Shown piece after piece: positions 27,101 to 40,372 of a DNA stretch of 64,000 nucleotides. Below the pieces are notes generated by a model that saw only the letters and a list, made by a program, of their open reading frames with translations, was not told the origin of the DNA and did not search any database. Position 1 is the stretch's first letter. The number at the start of each line of letters is the position of its first letter. Source of the DNA: Melanocharis versteri (taxonomy: Eukaryota; Chordata; Aves; Passeriformes; Melanocharitidae); contig VZTG01001883.1 in NCBI GenBank assembly GCA_013397845.1, forward strand, positions 2,546,304 through 2,610,303, given 5' to 3'. A program made the translations under genes and the position numbers.

Positions 27101-28689
27101 AAACACACACACACACACAACCAAACCCAAAAGAAGCAACAAACTAAACCAAATATAAGACCATTAAAATCTGAAAAAAGAAAAAAAATGACCCCCATGT
27201 CTTTCTGCTTTTTCTTCAAGTGAATGTATTGATACTGCTGATTTGATTTTAGTTCCCAGTCTTTGTCAGAATCCCTTCTCCCCTTAAGCGATTATTTATC
27301 TGTAACACTGTAGAAAAATTGGAAATTTCAAACATATTTTTATAAATTCTGCCAAAACCTCAACATCTTCTCACTGAAGTGGTAGTTTCATTTATCTTTC
27401 TTTAAGGTTTATATACTACCTAAATGTATCCAGAGAGCTCCAAGAGAATATAAGTGGGTCTGTTTCTGGGAGGAAAATGAATGTTAATCCCCATGCTGAT
27501 GACATGTTTGTCTTTATAAACAGCAATGCCACATTTCCCATTACTACCTCTTCCCTTTTCTAGAAAAAGTAAGAAGAAAGATTAGAAAAATTAACTCTTC
27601 TTTTCAATAAATATTTGGCAAGGGCTTTTCAGACAGGCAACTAAATTTTGTTTGCTTTTATTTCTGTGTCAATTTCTGAGAGTCAACTGCTGCCTTTAGA
27701 TACATTGAGATAAATCTGGAGTAACAAAGGAAAGTCATAGCAAAATAAGTGCAAAGAAAATCAAAGTAAATGAGAAGAGAGTTTCCCCTGAAGTTGCTAT
27801 TTATCTGTAACTGGAAGAAAAAAATAAATCCCAGCTATGGTCACTTGTATCAATCCAAATATTCATGAATGTGCTTAAGTCTAGACCCATTAACTTAAAT
27901 AAAAACAAAATACACATTTTTTTGTAGGTGCTTCTGTTTAGGGGCAGATATGAGGAAATGTTTAAAATTCAAACCTTATTTTAGAAGCATTAACATCTGT
28001 CTCAGCAGCAGTGACAATCATCAATGCTTTCATTGATGACGTCGAGCAGTAGGAGGAAGAACAGTCATGTAATTTTCTCTCCAAGTTTAACAAGCCTGTC
28101 TCAAAAGTAATCATGATGATAAAGCTGAAATCAGAAAAGTTTACTTTATTTTAGAGACTAACAGAAGTTTACTGATTTTGATACTTTCCTCTCCAATAAA
28201 TGCTCACAAGTTCTGGTTGGTACCTTCCTCTTGAATAAGTCCGTACAAGTTCTGGAAGCTCCGTTGAAATGGATGACTCACTGTATTGAGTGAGATGTCC
28301 TGTATTTGCAACATGAAGGCAGTGCTAGGGCTGTTAACAGAAGCTCCAAAGAGCTTTTGTCTACATGCCGTGTTTCTTACATTTGTAGCTAATGAATCAG
28401 GTACTCATAGCATTTTCTTGTTCTACTACCAGTGCCTGCATAGGTTTCTGCTGTACAAAATGTGGAAGAAACACTAAGTTTGCAATTAAAAAATAACAGA
28501 AAAGAAAATAAGGGAGATTAAGGAAGTGGCAGTTTGGAGCTCAACTCTTATTTTCACACTAGTGACAGTAAAAATTGAGCTTTACCTACCTAAATAAATG
28601 GAATTACAACACTTATTGGGATGCAAAGTAGATCTTCTTAGATAAAAACATATTTTGTTCAAAACTGTTAGCTGATGTTCTCAAGGATG
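24142..28689. other. Non-coding stretch, nothing firm
   Basis: Sequence of mixed composition with a more GC-rich block at about 25090-25350. A short hairpin around 24580-24605 pairs GGGTCCTGCA with TGCAGGCCC with one bulge. A (TA)n lies near 25900-25920 and a (CA)n near 27101-27119. No gene or transposon recognised. Confidence 0.55.
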
Positions 28690-29560
28690 CTTCTGTATCT
28701 GTTTGATGTACCAAGGTGTTAGAGCAGGGGTCTGCAGGGGTGGCCTCTGTGAAAAGTGCCATGTTCTGCCTTTTGCCAGACACAGCCAGTCCCAGCTGGC
28801 TCCAATGAACCTGCTGCAGGGCACAGCTGAGCCTGTCAGATGATCTGGTGGTGCCTCTGTGAAGAAGTGGTTTAAAAAGGATAGAAAACACTGTGTAGCT
28901 GTTGTGAGAGACAGGAGTGACAAAAATGTGAGAGAAGCAACCCTGCAGACACCCAGATCAGAGAACAAGGAAGATAAGGATGTGGTACAGGTGCTGGAGC
29001 AGAAATTCCCCTGCAGTCCCTAGACTATAGTGATAGCTCCCTCGTAGCCTGTGGAGAGTCCACACAAGAGAGGGTTTTCTGGCTGGAACTGTAGCCCAGG
29101 GAGAGGAACCCACGCAGAAGTCTGCTCTTAAAGGGCTGTTCCTCATGGAATGAACACATGCTGGAGTAGGAAAAATGTGTGAGGACAAAGGAGAATCAGA
29201 GACTAGACTGTGTTATGAATTGACTACAAGACCCCATTCCCTTCCTACTAGGACATTTTTTGATGAAAGAATGGAAGAGTCATGAATGAAAGACTGAAGT
29301 AGAGCATGAGAAGAAAAGGGGATGAGGGAGGGGTTTTTTTTTGGTTTTCTTTCTCACCATCCTACACCATTTAAATGACAATAAATTATTTCCCAAGTTG
29401 AGTCTGTTCTGCCCCTGCTCTAACTGCTAAGTGATATCCCTGCCTTTATGTCAACCACAAGCTTTTCCATCTTGATTTTCTCTCCCTGTCCTGTAAAGGA
29501 GGGGGAGTGATAGAGTGGCTGAGTGAGCATCTGGCAGCCAACCAAGGTTAATCCACCACA
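28690..29560 (+). mobile_element. Avian ERV solo LTR, type A, plus strand
   Basis: The whole block lines up with a widespread avian ERV long terminal repeat, recognised from memory. Shared landmarks are CTGCAGGGGTGGC near the 5' end, GCAACCCTGCAGACACC in the middle, the segment TGAGTCTGTTCTGCCCC after the polyadenylation signal, and a terminal CCACCACA at 29553-29560. AATAAA is at 29380-29385. A TTTAAAA element near 28869 could serve as the TATA box. No internal gag, pol or env sequence flanks it, so this is a solo LTR. The 5' boundary is approximate and I could not see a target-site duplication. Compared with the copy at 42132-43200 it is about 200 bases shorter and lacks much of the internal repeat region. 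Small minus- and plus-strand open frames within it are shadows. Confidence 0.85.
29380..29385 (+). promoter_or_regulatory. Polyadenylation signal in type A LTR
   Basis: AATAAA at the position expected for the R region of this LTR type. It fixes the plus-strand orientation of the element. Confidence 0.7.
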
Positions 29561-30665
29561 AGTTCCACCAAAACCACTGAAGGAAGGGAGCTGTGCTGAT
29601 TTATACTAGCTCCAGTACTGGTACCTTCTCTTCTATTACTATAAATGAAAATAGTTGTATGTAAAAAATAAGCAAGTATGGTTCAATTTTGAATGTTGCC
29701 ATAGATAAGAGTGTTTACTTGGCAAGAAAAAGGGACAGGGGAAAGAAAACCACGCTGTTAACATTAGTCCTTAGCCAGACATTTGGAAACTGTTGCTATA
29801 TTTAGAGGCTAAGATTCCAATATGTTTTACATCAGGGAATTCTACACTCTTGTCTAATTACTGCTCTATATAACCTAGCTTATAGTGGGCTCCTTAATGT
29901 TGAGAAGTGATCCTCTTGGGTCTGCAAAGCTAAATTATTTGAATACAGTTAAGAGCTTTTCCATGACATGAACTCCAGTATTGTATTTTATCCTTGGACA
30001 AACCATATGACAATTTCATTTAGAATCAAGGAACACACATTTTCCAGGTGAACAAGTAGCTATTTTATTAGAAAACAGCATTCCATCACATGTCATGATA
30101 AATTTGTCCTGAAACTTGAGTGAAAATTTAAGATTTCTGTCCCAAATGACTGGCAGGTATTTTATAAAAGTTAAAAAGAATACTTTTTATTTTTACCAAA
30201 TTAAAAAATATGATTCTAAAAAAATGCTACTACTGTTTGTAGTATCAGGTGATTCTCTTTGAAATAGGTATTATATAAATAAATACAGTCTTTTCAGATA
30301 ATAAACTTACAGCTCAGAGCAATCTCTATTTTTGAAACAAGAGGTCCGAGCTGATAAATCAATGCTAGACTTTTAATGAAATCAGTGTGGACAATAAACA
30401 GTGCTCTAGAGTTATGACAAAAAAGGATAAAATACTTCCTTTCCCCTGCCATCGAGGGAAGGGGATGGGAGAGGAGGGGAGGGATGGGGAGGAGACCCAG
30501 ACATTCCTACTAGGAAGGGCCCTGGAAATATAAACAAGCAAGAGAGAATACAAACCAAGCCAAGAGCAAGCAGCTGGACTCTTCTTCTGCAGCTAGAATC
30601 TACAGAGAACCCCAAGTCCTCACGCTCCTCATGCACATACTCTCCATGAAAATGAGTCAGTTTTA
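29561..30665. other. Non-coding stretch, nothing identified
   Basis: Sequence immediately after the LTR. It shows no retroviral internal region and no coding frame of note. Confidence 0.6.
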
Positions 30666-30790
30666 TTAGAGTATCGCAGAAGAATAGGCAGAAAAAGACC
30701 TTGAAAGGTCACGTAGGTTTTGTCCCTTCCCCAGCCCTCATTTTTTTCCAAAATCTAGACTGGCCTCATGAATAATTTATGTTTTATCTA
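30666..30790 (-). mobile_element. Possible old CR1 3' end, minus strand
   Basis: AAAAAGACCTTGAAAGGTCA followed by GTAGGTTTTGTCCCTTCCCC resembles the reverse complement of an old CR1 3' region, where a GACCTT...GGTCATCTAGTCCA block is typical. The resemblance is diverged and the limits are uncertain. Confidence 0.4.
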
Positions 30791-33700
30791 TCCCCAGCCT
30801 TCTTCCTCTCCCTCTTCCTCTCTTTCTCTTCCTATAAGCCTAGCTTGTGTTTCACAAAAAACTTTGATGGCACCAATACAGGAGGCACACTGAGAGCCCT
30901 TTCCTGCTCAAGGCACCTAATGTCATACCATTGCTGTAGGAAGTATTTGTAAAGCTGTGTGCCTCTAGGAACTTTAGGCAATCACGCTGGGGAGAACATT
31001 TTAAAAAAAGCAGGGATGCACTTTCATAGATGAAGACAATGAAAACTGAGAATCCCCCCAGTGTTTTACATTTTGCATAGAAATGTCTGCAGAGCTTCAA
31101 TGCAAATGTCAGACATTTAAACTACATATAACAGGGTTTTTTTCTGATGACTATGTTTAAGTGTTTAATAGAGATTTGACCGTAGCGGGACCTGGAAGTG
31201 CCTCATGGGTCTCATGTGAGCAACAAAAGAACTTATGTGGGAATTTGCAAGGCTGATTCAGTTGAATAATGCTGTATTCATTGTGATAAAGTTTATAGTT
31301 AACAAAAACAAAATTTGATAAGGATTTATTTTGTTTAACATCCTGGAAACAAAATGACTGTGTTGTCTCCCATTCCTGTCTCTAATTTTACCTTCTGCCT
31401 GAACGGTTAGGGCACTCACCTGGAAGAAGGTGGAAGCCTGCTAGGAGACCTGCACGGGTGGAAATGAGTTATTCCATAAAATCTGAAAAAATTTCAATGA
31501 TGGGAAGCAAGTAAACACTATCCGCAAATAGTCTGAAGTTATGAGTAGTTCCTATTGTTGAAATTTCTCCATTTAATATGTTTTAATATGAGCAGGGTAG
31601 GTACTGAAAGTACATTCTCCCAGTTTTCTTTTTAATGATGATGGTTACTATTGATCTGTGCCAAGCAGTGAGGGTTTTCAACCAGCAACAACTGCTCCAG
31701 TTGTTTTTTGAAAGGACTGATAACTGTAAGGCTTTTGAAGAATTGCTTAGGTGACTCTCTTGAAAGAGGGAATCAGGGTTAGGTGTCTTCTGAGGAGAGT
31801 CCCAAGAGCATACCTCCACCATAGAGTACATCATCACACCAACCTAGAGAAGTGCAGCTGTGTAAACTGAGAGCCGAGCTAATTAACTGGCATGTTTGTA
31901 CTCCTTCCCTGATCCAAATGATTATCTTTCACTGGGGCATCGCTTTACTGTGCAAAAAAAGCCCAGCTTCCTCGGGTCATTCAATGATCTCTGGCAGAAC
32001 CCAGTGTTCCACAGCATGTCCTGAGACAGTCAGGGAGTGAAACAGCATTGCCTCGCCACATCAATTGCCTTCTACAGAGTCTCACTCGCTCCGCTGGCGT
32101 TTGTGACTCATATATCACGTGGAAGAGCTAAAATCCCTAAGTTGTTACAGTTCGTATTTCTAGTTTTCCAAGATCTGATACTTTCAAAATGGACACTACT
32201 GTGATCTACAGTTCTTGGTCATTTTAATCCAGGAATGACCCAGACAACTGCTAGGAGTGCTGTTTTCAGAAGCCAAAGTGAATGCTAAAATATTTACATA
32301 TGTAGCAATGACTGTTCCATCTCTTGAAGATGGGAAATTATACGTTAGCATGTTCCAACTTTAGAGTTAAATCATGATCTCTCTCAATTTTTTTGTATGA
32401 TTAAGAATGACTTAGTCAAATTCACCCAGCGTCAGTAATTGTAATACACAAAACCATGTCAGATTCAAAGATGTTTCTTTTCCAGCAATTAATTGCAGCT
32501 CTTCAAAGCAAAGTATTATAAAAGTTTTCTAACATTAGGTGACTTTGGTCTCTTTTTGTTCTTTTCTCTTTTTTCTTTTTTTCTGGACAATATTGCAATA
32601 ATGAAATGGATATGGTTTACCTCATTTATAAAAATGTATGTATGTCTGCTAAACTCTCCATACGTCTGCTCAGTTATTGAATTTATCATATTCATTCAAG
32701 ATGACACAATCATTCCAATTGTACACAGAAATATATAAATACCCTAGGCAAAAAGATATTCTAAACAGCAAGTCACAGCCTTGTCAATCATAGTAAACAA
32801 ACTTTAAATTCTATGAAGTTATTACTGAACTCACATATTATATTAGATACAAAAAAATATAAATATAAAGATGGAAGTTATAAAAAAATGCTTTCATTAA
32901 GAAAGCAGCATTGCAAACAGTAAATTAGTAAATTAGGCTAATGAAATTAAATAGGTAGATACACAATAAAAACATCATGAGTGACAAAAAAAGTCACTAG
33001 TGCATTTGCGATAAAGAGACAATACTGAGTACGTAAGAATGATGGAGAGCTTTCCCAGGGACAGTACAGTGTAATGTCAAAGAAAACAGTTCAAGTTTCT
33101 AGCCAAAACCTTTTCCAAAGATTCATATGAAAATGTGAGAGATTGTTTTAATTATTGTAGAAAACAAAACCTAGATGGGATAATTACCCTGTGCTTCCAC
33201 TAGAACTTTTTAAGTCGGTGAACATTGTATCATTTACTTTGAAGACCTGGTCTTAAAAAAATGAAAGGCATTTTCACATGCTCTACAGAAGAGGCACTTT
33301 GGTCAATTTTTTTTTTTTGAGTATGTCAATCTGATTTTTTTTCATATTGTTGAATATTTACCTAAACAAACTGTAAATATTATTTGCAACCAGGCTACAT
33401 TCAGAATGATGTTGCTTGTGATTTTTTATTAGAAAGTGTAAGAAGATCTCTGCATTAGAAGACCTAATATATTCCCGAAAGACCCCCTTTCAAGAGTCCA
33501 TTTTCTAAGTCAAATTAGGCAGCAAAAATATCATTTTGGATGGGAATAAATTTGAAATTGTATATTTTAAATCACTGGGCTTTGAGTTATTTATCTATCT
33601 TTATCATGGGTGTGGAAACTCATTGCCTGAGATCCATTTTAATCCCCCAGGTGAATATTATGCCTTTAAAATACAGTCGATGAACACATTTTTTTGGCTA

Positions 33701-36700
33701 AGTATGCTGATGTCGATCTGCCAAATGGCCTGATGCCTGCTAACATATTGGTCAGACACATGTCTTTGGGTGTAAGTGCCAAGAAAATTCCTCACGCTTG
33801 CATGCCATATCTTCTAAAGGAAGTAGCACTGAGAAGTTATCACTACATATGCCTTTTCCTTTTAGCTTTGCCACACATATTTAGGTGAACTACCCAACCA
33901 GCCATAAAAGCCCAACAAAAGGGAAAGCGGGGAGTTTGCTGACGTTCATGAATTTTCATAACGTAAACAGGAATAGCTTCGGGATCTTTGACAATTCTTT
34001 GTGCAATCACACTGCTGGGGCAAGGGCGATGCAGCAGCTCTCGGCGCGAGCAGCTTCAGGTCGTTGCTCTGAGAACAGGGTTTGGGGGTGGGCTGGTGAC
34101 AGGTACCTCAGCAGGTGGCAGTGTTCCTTCTCCCTGCCCTGGGCTTCTCAAACAGCCCTTCAGCCTTTCCTCCCCAGAAGCACAATCACCTGATGAGATG
34201 GGAGAATGCTAATTATCCAGGAAGAGTGTGTGTTGTTGATTTATACTGGGTGAAAAACAAACAAACACACAAGCACACCTGTGAAATTTAAGCTGCTGCG
34301 AATGATTGAACTCATGGCCAATGGTGAAAGAAGTTAATTAAGCAGGCTACGCAAGTCTTTTAATCACATTCTGATCGAAGATGAAACTTCTTTATATGTC
34401 TAGAGAATAGGATCTCTGAATTTTTCAGAGCAAATCCATTCACAGAAAACATGCTGTATAACGTCAAGTAAGGCTGCCTTTTTACTTCATATGCAGACAG
34501 TCTAAATGTTTTGGTCTGCTGTAGTTATATTTTTGATTTGTATTATGTTTGAATGAAGAAAAGTCTAATTCCAAATTTTAAAAATTATGTTTTGAACTAA
34601 CCTAATTTCAACATTTTTAATCACTAAAAATAGCTACACATTGCTTTAAAAAACAGTAAGAATTAATTCTAATATAGATCAGGAATCCCTGTCAAGGTGT
34701 GTTCAGTAGAGCAAGCTGATTGTAAAGACAATAGGATAGAAAACCAGTAAGGCAGAATTGGAAACAAAATTCTTCCTGGAAAAAATTCACCATAGGAAAA
34801 AAAACCCAAAAAACCAACAAAAAACCCTACAAAACTTAGAACAGCTACTTCCATGTCAAAGAGAGCTTTCACATATGTAAGCAATTTTTTGTCAAAATCC
34901 TTTTCAGAATTTCTAAAATGTCAGGGTGTAACATACCAGGGATTGCAAGTAAAAGTTAACTAAAAGTGAGAATTTACAGCATTTTTGGCTGAGAACAGAG
35001 TTAGAAATACCCAAAACTCTCACGAGAAAACTTCTTACTTCTGAATCTGCCAGTCAGATTTTATTTTTGAATAGCTAATATTTGTGTAAGCATTAAAAAA
35101 TGCATGATTGATCTGATTTGAACCTTTTGAGATTTATCCTTCACTAGCATGAGCTGATCTTAATCAGAGTAGTTCCTGAAGTGCAAAAAGGAGTAATATG
35201 TCAATATATATTTCACTGAAATCCGGGAGGAAGAACTGTTTAAGCATTAAAAAGATAAGTATGGAAGCAAAATAAATGTGGGTAGAAGTACTTGAATGAC
35301 AAACAAATATTGCATTTTTTATACTGCTTGTGTATAAATAAATTATATGAAATACAGAATTTTACCTTGGTTGTAATGTGTCAAAATGTCCCATTAAAAG
35401 AAACACCAAAACCTTAGGCATTCTGCAGCTGAAACTAAATAATATGCCAGCCCACAGTATAAAAACTGGGACTATAATACATCAAAATAAATACAAATCA
35501 AAATTCACCAATTTTTGCATAGCAACGTTCAAAACAGATCCCTGAGAACTGTCTAAACTACACCCTGAGGAATGAAAATAGGGAGAAAATAGTGGCTGAG
35601 CCCCCTTCCTCACCACCCTGATCCACACTGCCCTGGAGATTTAAGAATTTCAGTTTCAGTTTCAAAAAAATCTTTTGATCACCTGTGTCAAAATTACCAA
35701 TTGAAATGTCTCAGCATAACAAGGTACTTGTCAGACGAGATATAGGAATAAATACAAAGTAAAGGAGACTTTGTGCTTGTATGAAGACCAAGGCAGAATT
35801 TGAAGAGACCATTTGATTGTGAAAGTTGGTTTGAAGATTTGTGGCATTACCTACTTTCTAATATCGTTTGTGGAATAGGATAAGATAGAAATATAGTAGT
35901 AATTAGCTAATTAGAACACATGGTGTGTGGGCTTGTTGAGAAGGCAGCAACGTTGTCTAGCAGAGAGAAACTAAGGAAGTGCCTGGCTAACCATTGTAAG
36001 CTAATTGCCTGTGGGGTCAGCAAAGGATTCACTACCTCACACACCCCCAACCCTCCCCACCTCCACCCCTTGGAACAGCTGGTTAGACTCCTCATGTTTT
36101 GGCTTTCCTTTCCTTTGTTTTTACCCCCACCCTAAATGTAGAGCACCAGAGGGACCTAAAAACTGCGCCAAAAGACAAGAATCTCTAGCTCTATTCATCT
36201 GATTTCTTATGATAAAATTCACAACAGCTTTGAAATCAAAGGATACAACTCCAGACACATTTTGAGGAGGTTTGAGGGACATATGCTGTGCGGCTCCTCT
36301 TTAATGGGATCTAGAGGGCAAGGTGATGGAAAACCCTCAGGAGCCTCTCTGGTAAATCCAGCTCCGTAAGCAAAGTGCTCATGGTTGTTTTCACGTAATT
36401 GCTAAATTTGGAGGAAGATGAAACAAAAAGGAATAAAGGAGGAGAGTCAGATAGATGTGACCTAATGCCACGGAATTAACTGGGGGCAAAAAATCAAGAA
36501 AGAGCTGGCAACGCATAAAGCATTTCTATTTCAGGTTCTGATATCCTTTTCCATAGAAATTGCTCATCTTTTAAAACTATAGACCTCTTAAATTAGCAAA
36601 TATTGTAATTTTGAATGAAAATTCAGTGCTTAGGTAATTGCCTGAAATATATCATGACAAACTGGCAATTACTGGCCTTTTTTATTCCACTTTCTGGAAA

Positions 36701-37078
36701 GAATAAAAGTGTGTCAGTCGTGACAGCTCCTTTCCCTTGCTGAGCCTGTAGCTCTGAGAGCAGAGAGCTAACTCACAATGTGGAGATTTCAACTGCAGTA
36801 TAATCAATGGACATCAATAAAGTACATCTTACCTTGATCAAGAAATCAGATATTTCTGGAAGAAAAAATGGTTTGTTCCTGCATCTTGCTTGTCTTCTCA
36901 GTTTTTAAAATGTCTCTATTAGTATGCCAACATTAAAGTATACCTTCACTAATACCTTTAAATCAAACTTTATTTTTTTAAAAATTATTCTGTAACAACC
37001 CGTCTGTCATTCACTGGTAGGTTGAATGCTCTAATGGACACAAGACCTCAGATTAGTAGGCTGAAGATCTGATCTAAA
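30791..37078. other. Non-coding stretch with a few balanced-composition blocks
   Basis: No gene recognised. A tRNA-like segment at 31406-31460 and a more GC-rich block at 34010-34200 followed by a motif-rich block to 34500 are described as findings. A short hairpin (TAGCTCT at 36749-36755 paired with AGAGCTA at 36764-36770) is present. An A/C-rich tract lies at 34797-34832. Confidence 0.55.
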
Positions 37079-37125
37079 AAAAACCCAAAAACCACTCAAC
37101 AAAAAAACCCACAAAACCAATACAA
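37079..37125. repeat. A/C-rich low-complexity tract
   Basis: AAAAAACCC and CAAAACC units with very little G or T. Confidence 0.8.
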
Positions 37126-37599
37126 AAAGCCTATAATTCTTATTGCTTTTTTCCTTCTTATACAACTAGAATTCAAACTGCTACCTGATTCCCCTGAAGC
37201 TCTATATAGCTATATATACTCTGATTTATCTATATCTGTTTATAAATAGTCTCAGAAAGATATATTCTGTTAAAAATCACCCTTGAAACTGGTGATGTAA
37301 CGATGTTGGTCAACCTTAACATTGATGAAAGGTCTTGAATGGGAAAATCTTATTCCAATTCAATGCTTCTAGGGGAATTAAATAGTTGTCTAAATACTCC
37401 TTGAAAGGCACATGTGTAAATGGAGTAAGTATTTACTGTGCTCTGAAAAGTCTTTCTTCCATTGGACTACAAAGCTCTCAGTGTGTGTATGTAATAAGAG
37501 AAATACCTCAACTCTTCCAAAAACTGTTACTGAAAATAGTTTACTACCACTAAGAGAAAAACAGGCACAGGCAGAGCCACTGTCTATAAAGAAACATTT

Positions 37600-37643
37600 C
37601 TATAATAATAATGATTATAATAATAATAACAACAACAGTAATA
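37600..37643. repeat. (TAA)n/(AAC)n trinucleotide microsatellite
   Basis: TAA units with one GAT interruption, changing to AAC units. It creates the asparagine run in the plus-strand open frame at 37412-37729, which I treat as non-coding. Confidence 0.9.
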
Positions 37644-39279
37644 AACAATTTACATATACCTGTTGGAAGTGTAGAAAGGGGAAAAATACGAGAAGGTGTT
37701 CTGGTTTGAAAATAGGATCATGTTGTTAAAAATACTATTTAGTCAAACTGAAATCTCTCAAGCCTCTTGTAGACAGTTGCTTTATAATTAAATACTCCTT
37801 CTAAATATTCTTGTCATGGGAATATTCTTCCTTTTAAACTACTCTGGATATCTTATTCAACAGCTTCTCTGGAGGAGAGGCATAATAATATTTTCAATAT
37901 ACAGTTCTTTGTAGCCTCATTTACTAGTTTACATTTTCTTTGGTCTTGCTTGGGTATTTTATGTAATTTTGTTTGCATGCACCTATCCAAATGTTTTGGA
38001 ATTTTACAACCCTAAATATATTCTTATGCCCAATTTAGATTTTTGATATTGCCCTTTTAGAGACTAGACTAAACATGCATCTGGATATAAATACAGAAGA
38101 AACCCTAAATCCCTCTGCAGGTTCAGCATTTTGGGAGCTATTTGCTTGTTCTCCAGTTCAACCAAAACAACTCAAACCACTGTGTTTTCTGGCCACCATT
38201 CCGTTCTGAAGCTTTTTAATCTGTAAACAACATGCAACAGGAAACAAAGCATTCTGTTTTCATGTTGTTCTCTTACTCATCACTCATATTGGCTCCCACT
38301 TAGCAGACCTTTGCTCATTTTAGTTCTTAAGGAAACAGCTTTGGGAGGCCTGGGCATAACTAGACCCAGCAGTTGAACTTCCCTGAAATAGTTGCATTAG
38401 CTTATGTTCAGTACAATTCAGTGGCTTTCAAGGGAACTTCCATCTCCTTCAAGTTGATGAGCTCACCTAAGCCAGGATGTACATAATTAACTCCTGTATA
38501 GTACTTACTGTCTGATCCACCTCTAAGTCATCAGTGCTAATTAATCTCTTGAACTCTGGACATTTGCTTGGCTCAGGGACTCATTCTCTGAGAAAACTCA
38601 TGGGAAATGGCTGCTGTACGGCTTTTATATCCTTTCAAAATAGCCCAGAGGCCTGAAAAAACTCGTAACATGCAACCATATGCCATATAGGATGTTCAAA
38701 ACTGTTTTCAGCCTCTAATACCTGTACATTTTAAATTATATGTTTGATATTAATCTCACAAAATGATATAAAGAATAAATAATGAACTATCAGATAACAG
38801 CAACGTAGGAATGAAAATAACCGTGTATAAAAATATCTGTGGCCAGAGAAGAAGAAAAAGAGAAATGAGCAAAATTTAAAGAATAGTACATGTCTGGATC
38901 TCTTTGTTCTTTTCCCTTTGAAGTCAGCATGTGACATGTGCATGAAAGAAATGGTCTTAAATTGCATTTTTTGAGAAATCAAATGAAAAAAATTCCCCGC
39001 TGTTAACGAAAATATTATGAACATGAACAGCCTTAATGTCTCTAGGCTTTATTTAGCCAAGTGGGAAATAATCATACGTTTTTCTAGCTTTTTATGGCTT
39101 GTAGGAGATAAAAACCTCTTTGTCCTCTAACCTCTTTGGCTTTGAATATTCCATTATGCATGAGTTTACTTACGTAGTCCATTAACAGATCATCAATTTT
39201 CTATTTTTAGCATTAATAGATACTATTAATTGACATTATTGTTTCATTATATTTATATTTTACAGATTCAGACTTTAAA
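37644..39279. other. Non-coding stretch, nothing identified
   Basis: AT-rich sequence without recognisable repeats or coding signal. Confidence 0.6.
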
Positions 39280-39682
39280 GTTCCTTATGTTCTTGCTAAG
39301 AGACTTCTGTGTTAATTTATCTTCTGGTTCCACCAGCCCATGCACTGTATCCCAATAGCTCAATGAATTCTGCAGAGCTGTCAGGTTCAACACGAGACTT
39401 CAACCCCAAACACTGCCACCTGTGATAGTCACAACATAAGCTCTGCTCCATTGAGCAGACTCACTCCACAACGGACTGCCATAACCTGCTTTCCAAAACT
39501 CGACCTTCCAGAACAAAGTACAAGACTTAAAAAGGCTTTAAAATCAACTCATAGACTTCATGGATATCCCAGGAAACAAACAAACAACCCCCCCGCTCCA
39601 CAAAAGCCCTCAAAACAAATAAATTTGAGAGGTTTGCACTTCAAAAGAGAAACAGCTCTTTGAAAAAAAAAAAAAAAAAAAA
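39280..39682 (+). pseudogene. Poly(A)-tailed segment, possible retrocopy of a 3' UTR
   Basis: A perfect run of 20 A at 39663-39682 follows a consensus AATAAA at 39618-39623, with 39 bases between signal and tail. That layout is what a reverse-transcribed polyadenylated transcript leaves. The preceding 350 bases differ from the surroundings in being richer in C, but I recognise no parent gene and the 5' limit is a guess. I could not find a direct repeat of the bases after the tail (GAAAGATATTTT) upstream, so the insertion model is unproven. A chance A-run next to a common hexamer is the alternative. A 70-codon frame inside has no recognisable domain. Confidence 0.3.
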
Positions 39683-40372
39683 GAAAGATATTTTGACATG
39701 GTTCTCTTGTATAAGAATCAGAGATGTTTCTTTTAAAGTGATCACTGTTTCACAGCTGCGTTAATTTAATATTGCTTGTTGATATTTTCCATTTTTATCT
39801 CATTTCTCTGCTTTATTTTGATCTATGCTTCTTTAGTATTTATGACTAACATTTTAATATTCTCTTTCTCATTTTCTTGTCATTTTTAATCAAGTGTTAA
39901 ATAACAAGTATTGTTGAAAGTATTTTTCAAATTTCAAAGCTAGAAATTTTTAAGATCATGTTTGCAATTTAGAAAAAAAAAAAAAAAAGAGGTATTTTTT
40001 TCCCCAGGAAATTGTGTGCTTATTATTATTATCATTAGCCTCAGAATTTCCTTTTCAATCCTTTCTTGATTCATACCTTGCTAAATCTGATTATATATCA
40101 TTCATACACAAACATATTCAGACAACTGAAATGTTTAATAATTTATCTAATTCACACAACTACAGTATAGTGTTTGCTAACCATCAAATTGAGATACATA
40201 AAAAATGAAATATTTTTTTATTTACAATCAGTTCTAAGATTTGAAACTAAATAGAAGCTTCTTAAATATTCATAAAGCTGGTAATGACAGCAGAGCAGTA
40301 TTAAATATATGACTCAAACTTTTTACTATATTAGCAAAGTTAATGAAAAGCCATCCATAATACAGATGGAAA
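39683..40372. other. Non-coding AT-rich stretch
   Basis: Contains a second long A run at about 39973-39988. No gene or transposon recognised. Confidence 0.6.

Noticed and set aside
35920..36200. Possible further LTR starting TGTGTGGGC with a C-rich middle
   Set aside because: No polyadenylation signal, matching end or target duplication; not like any LTR I recognise.
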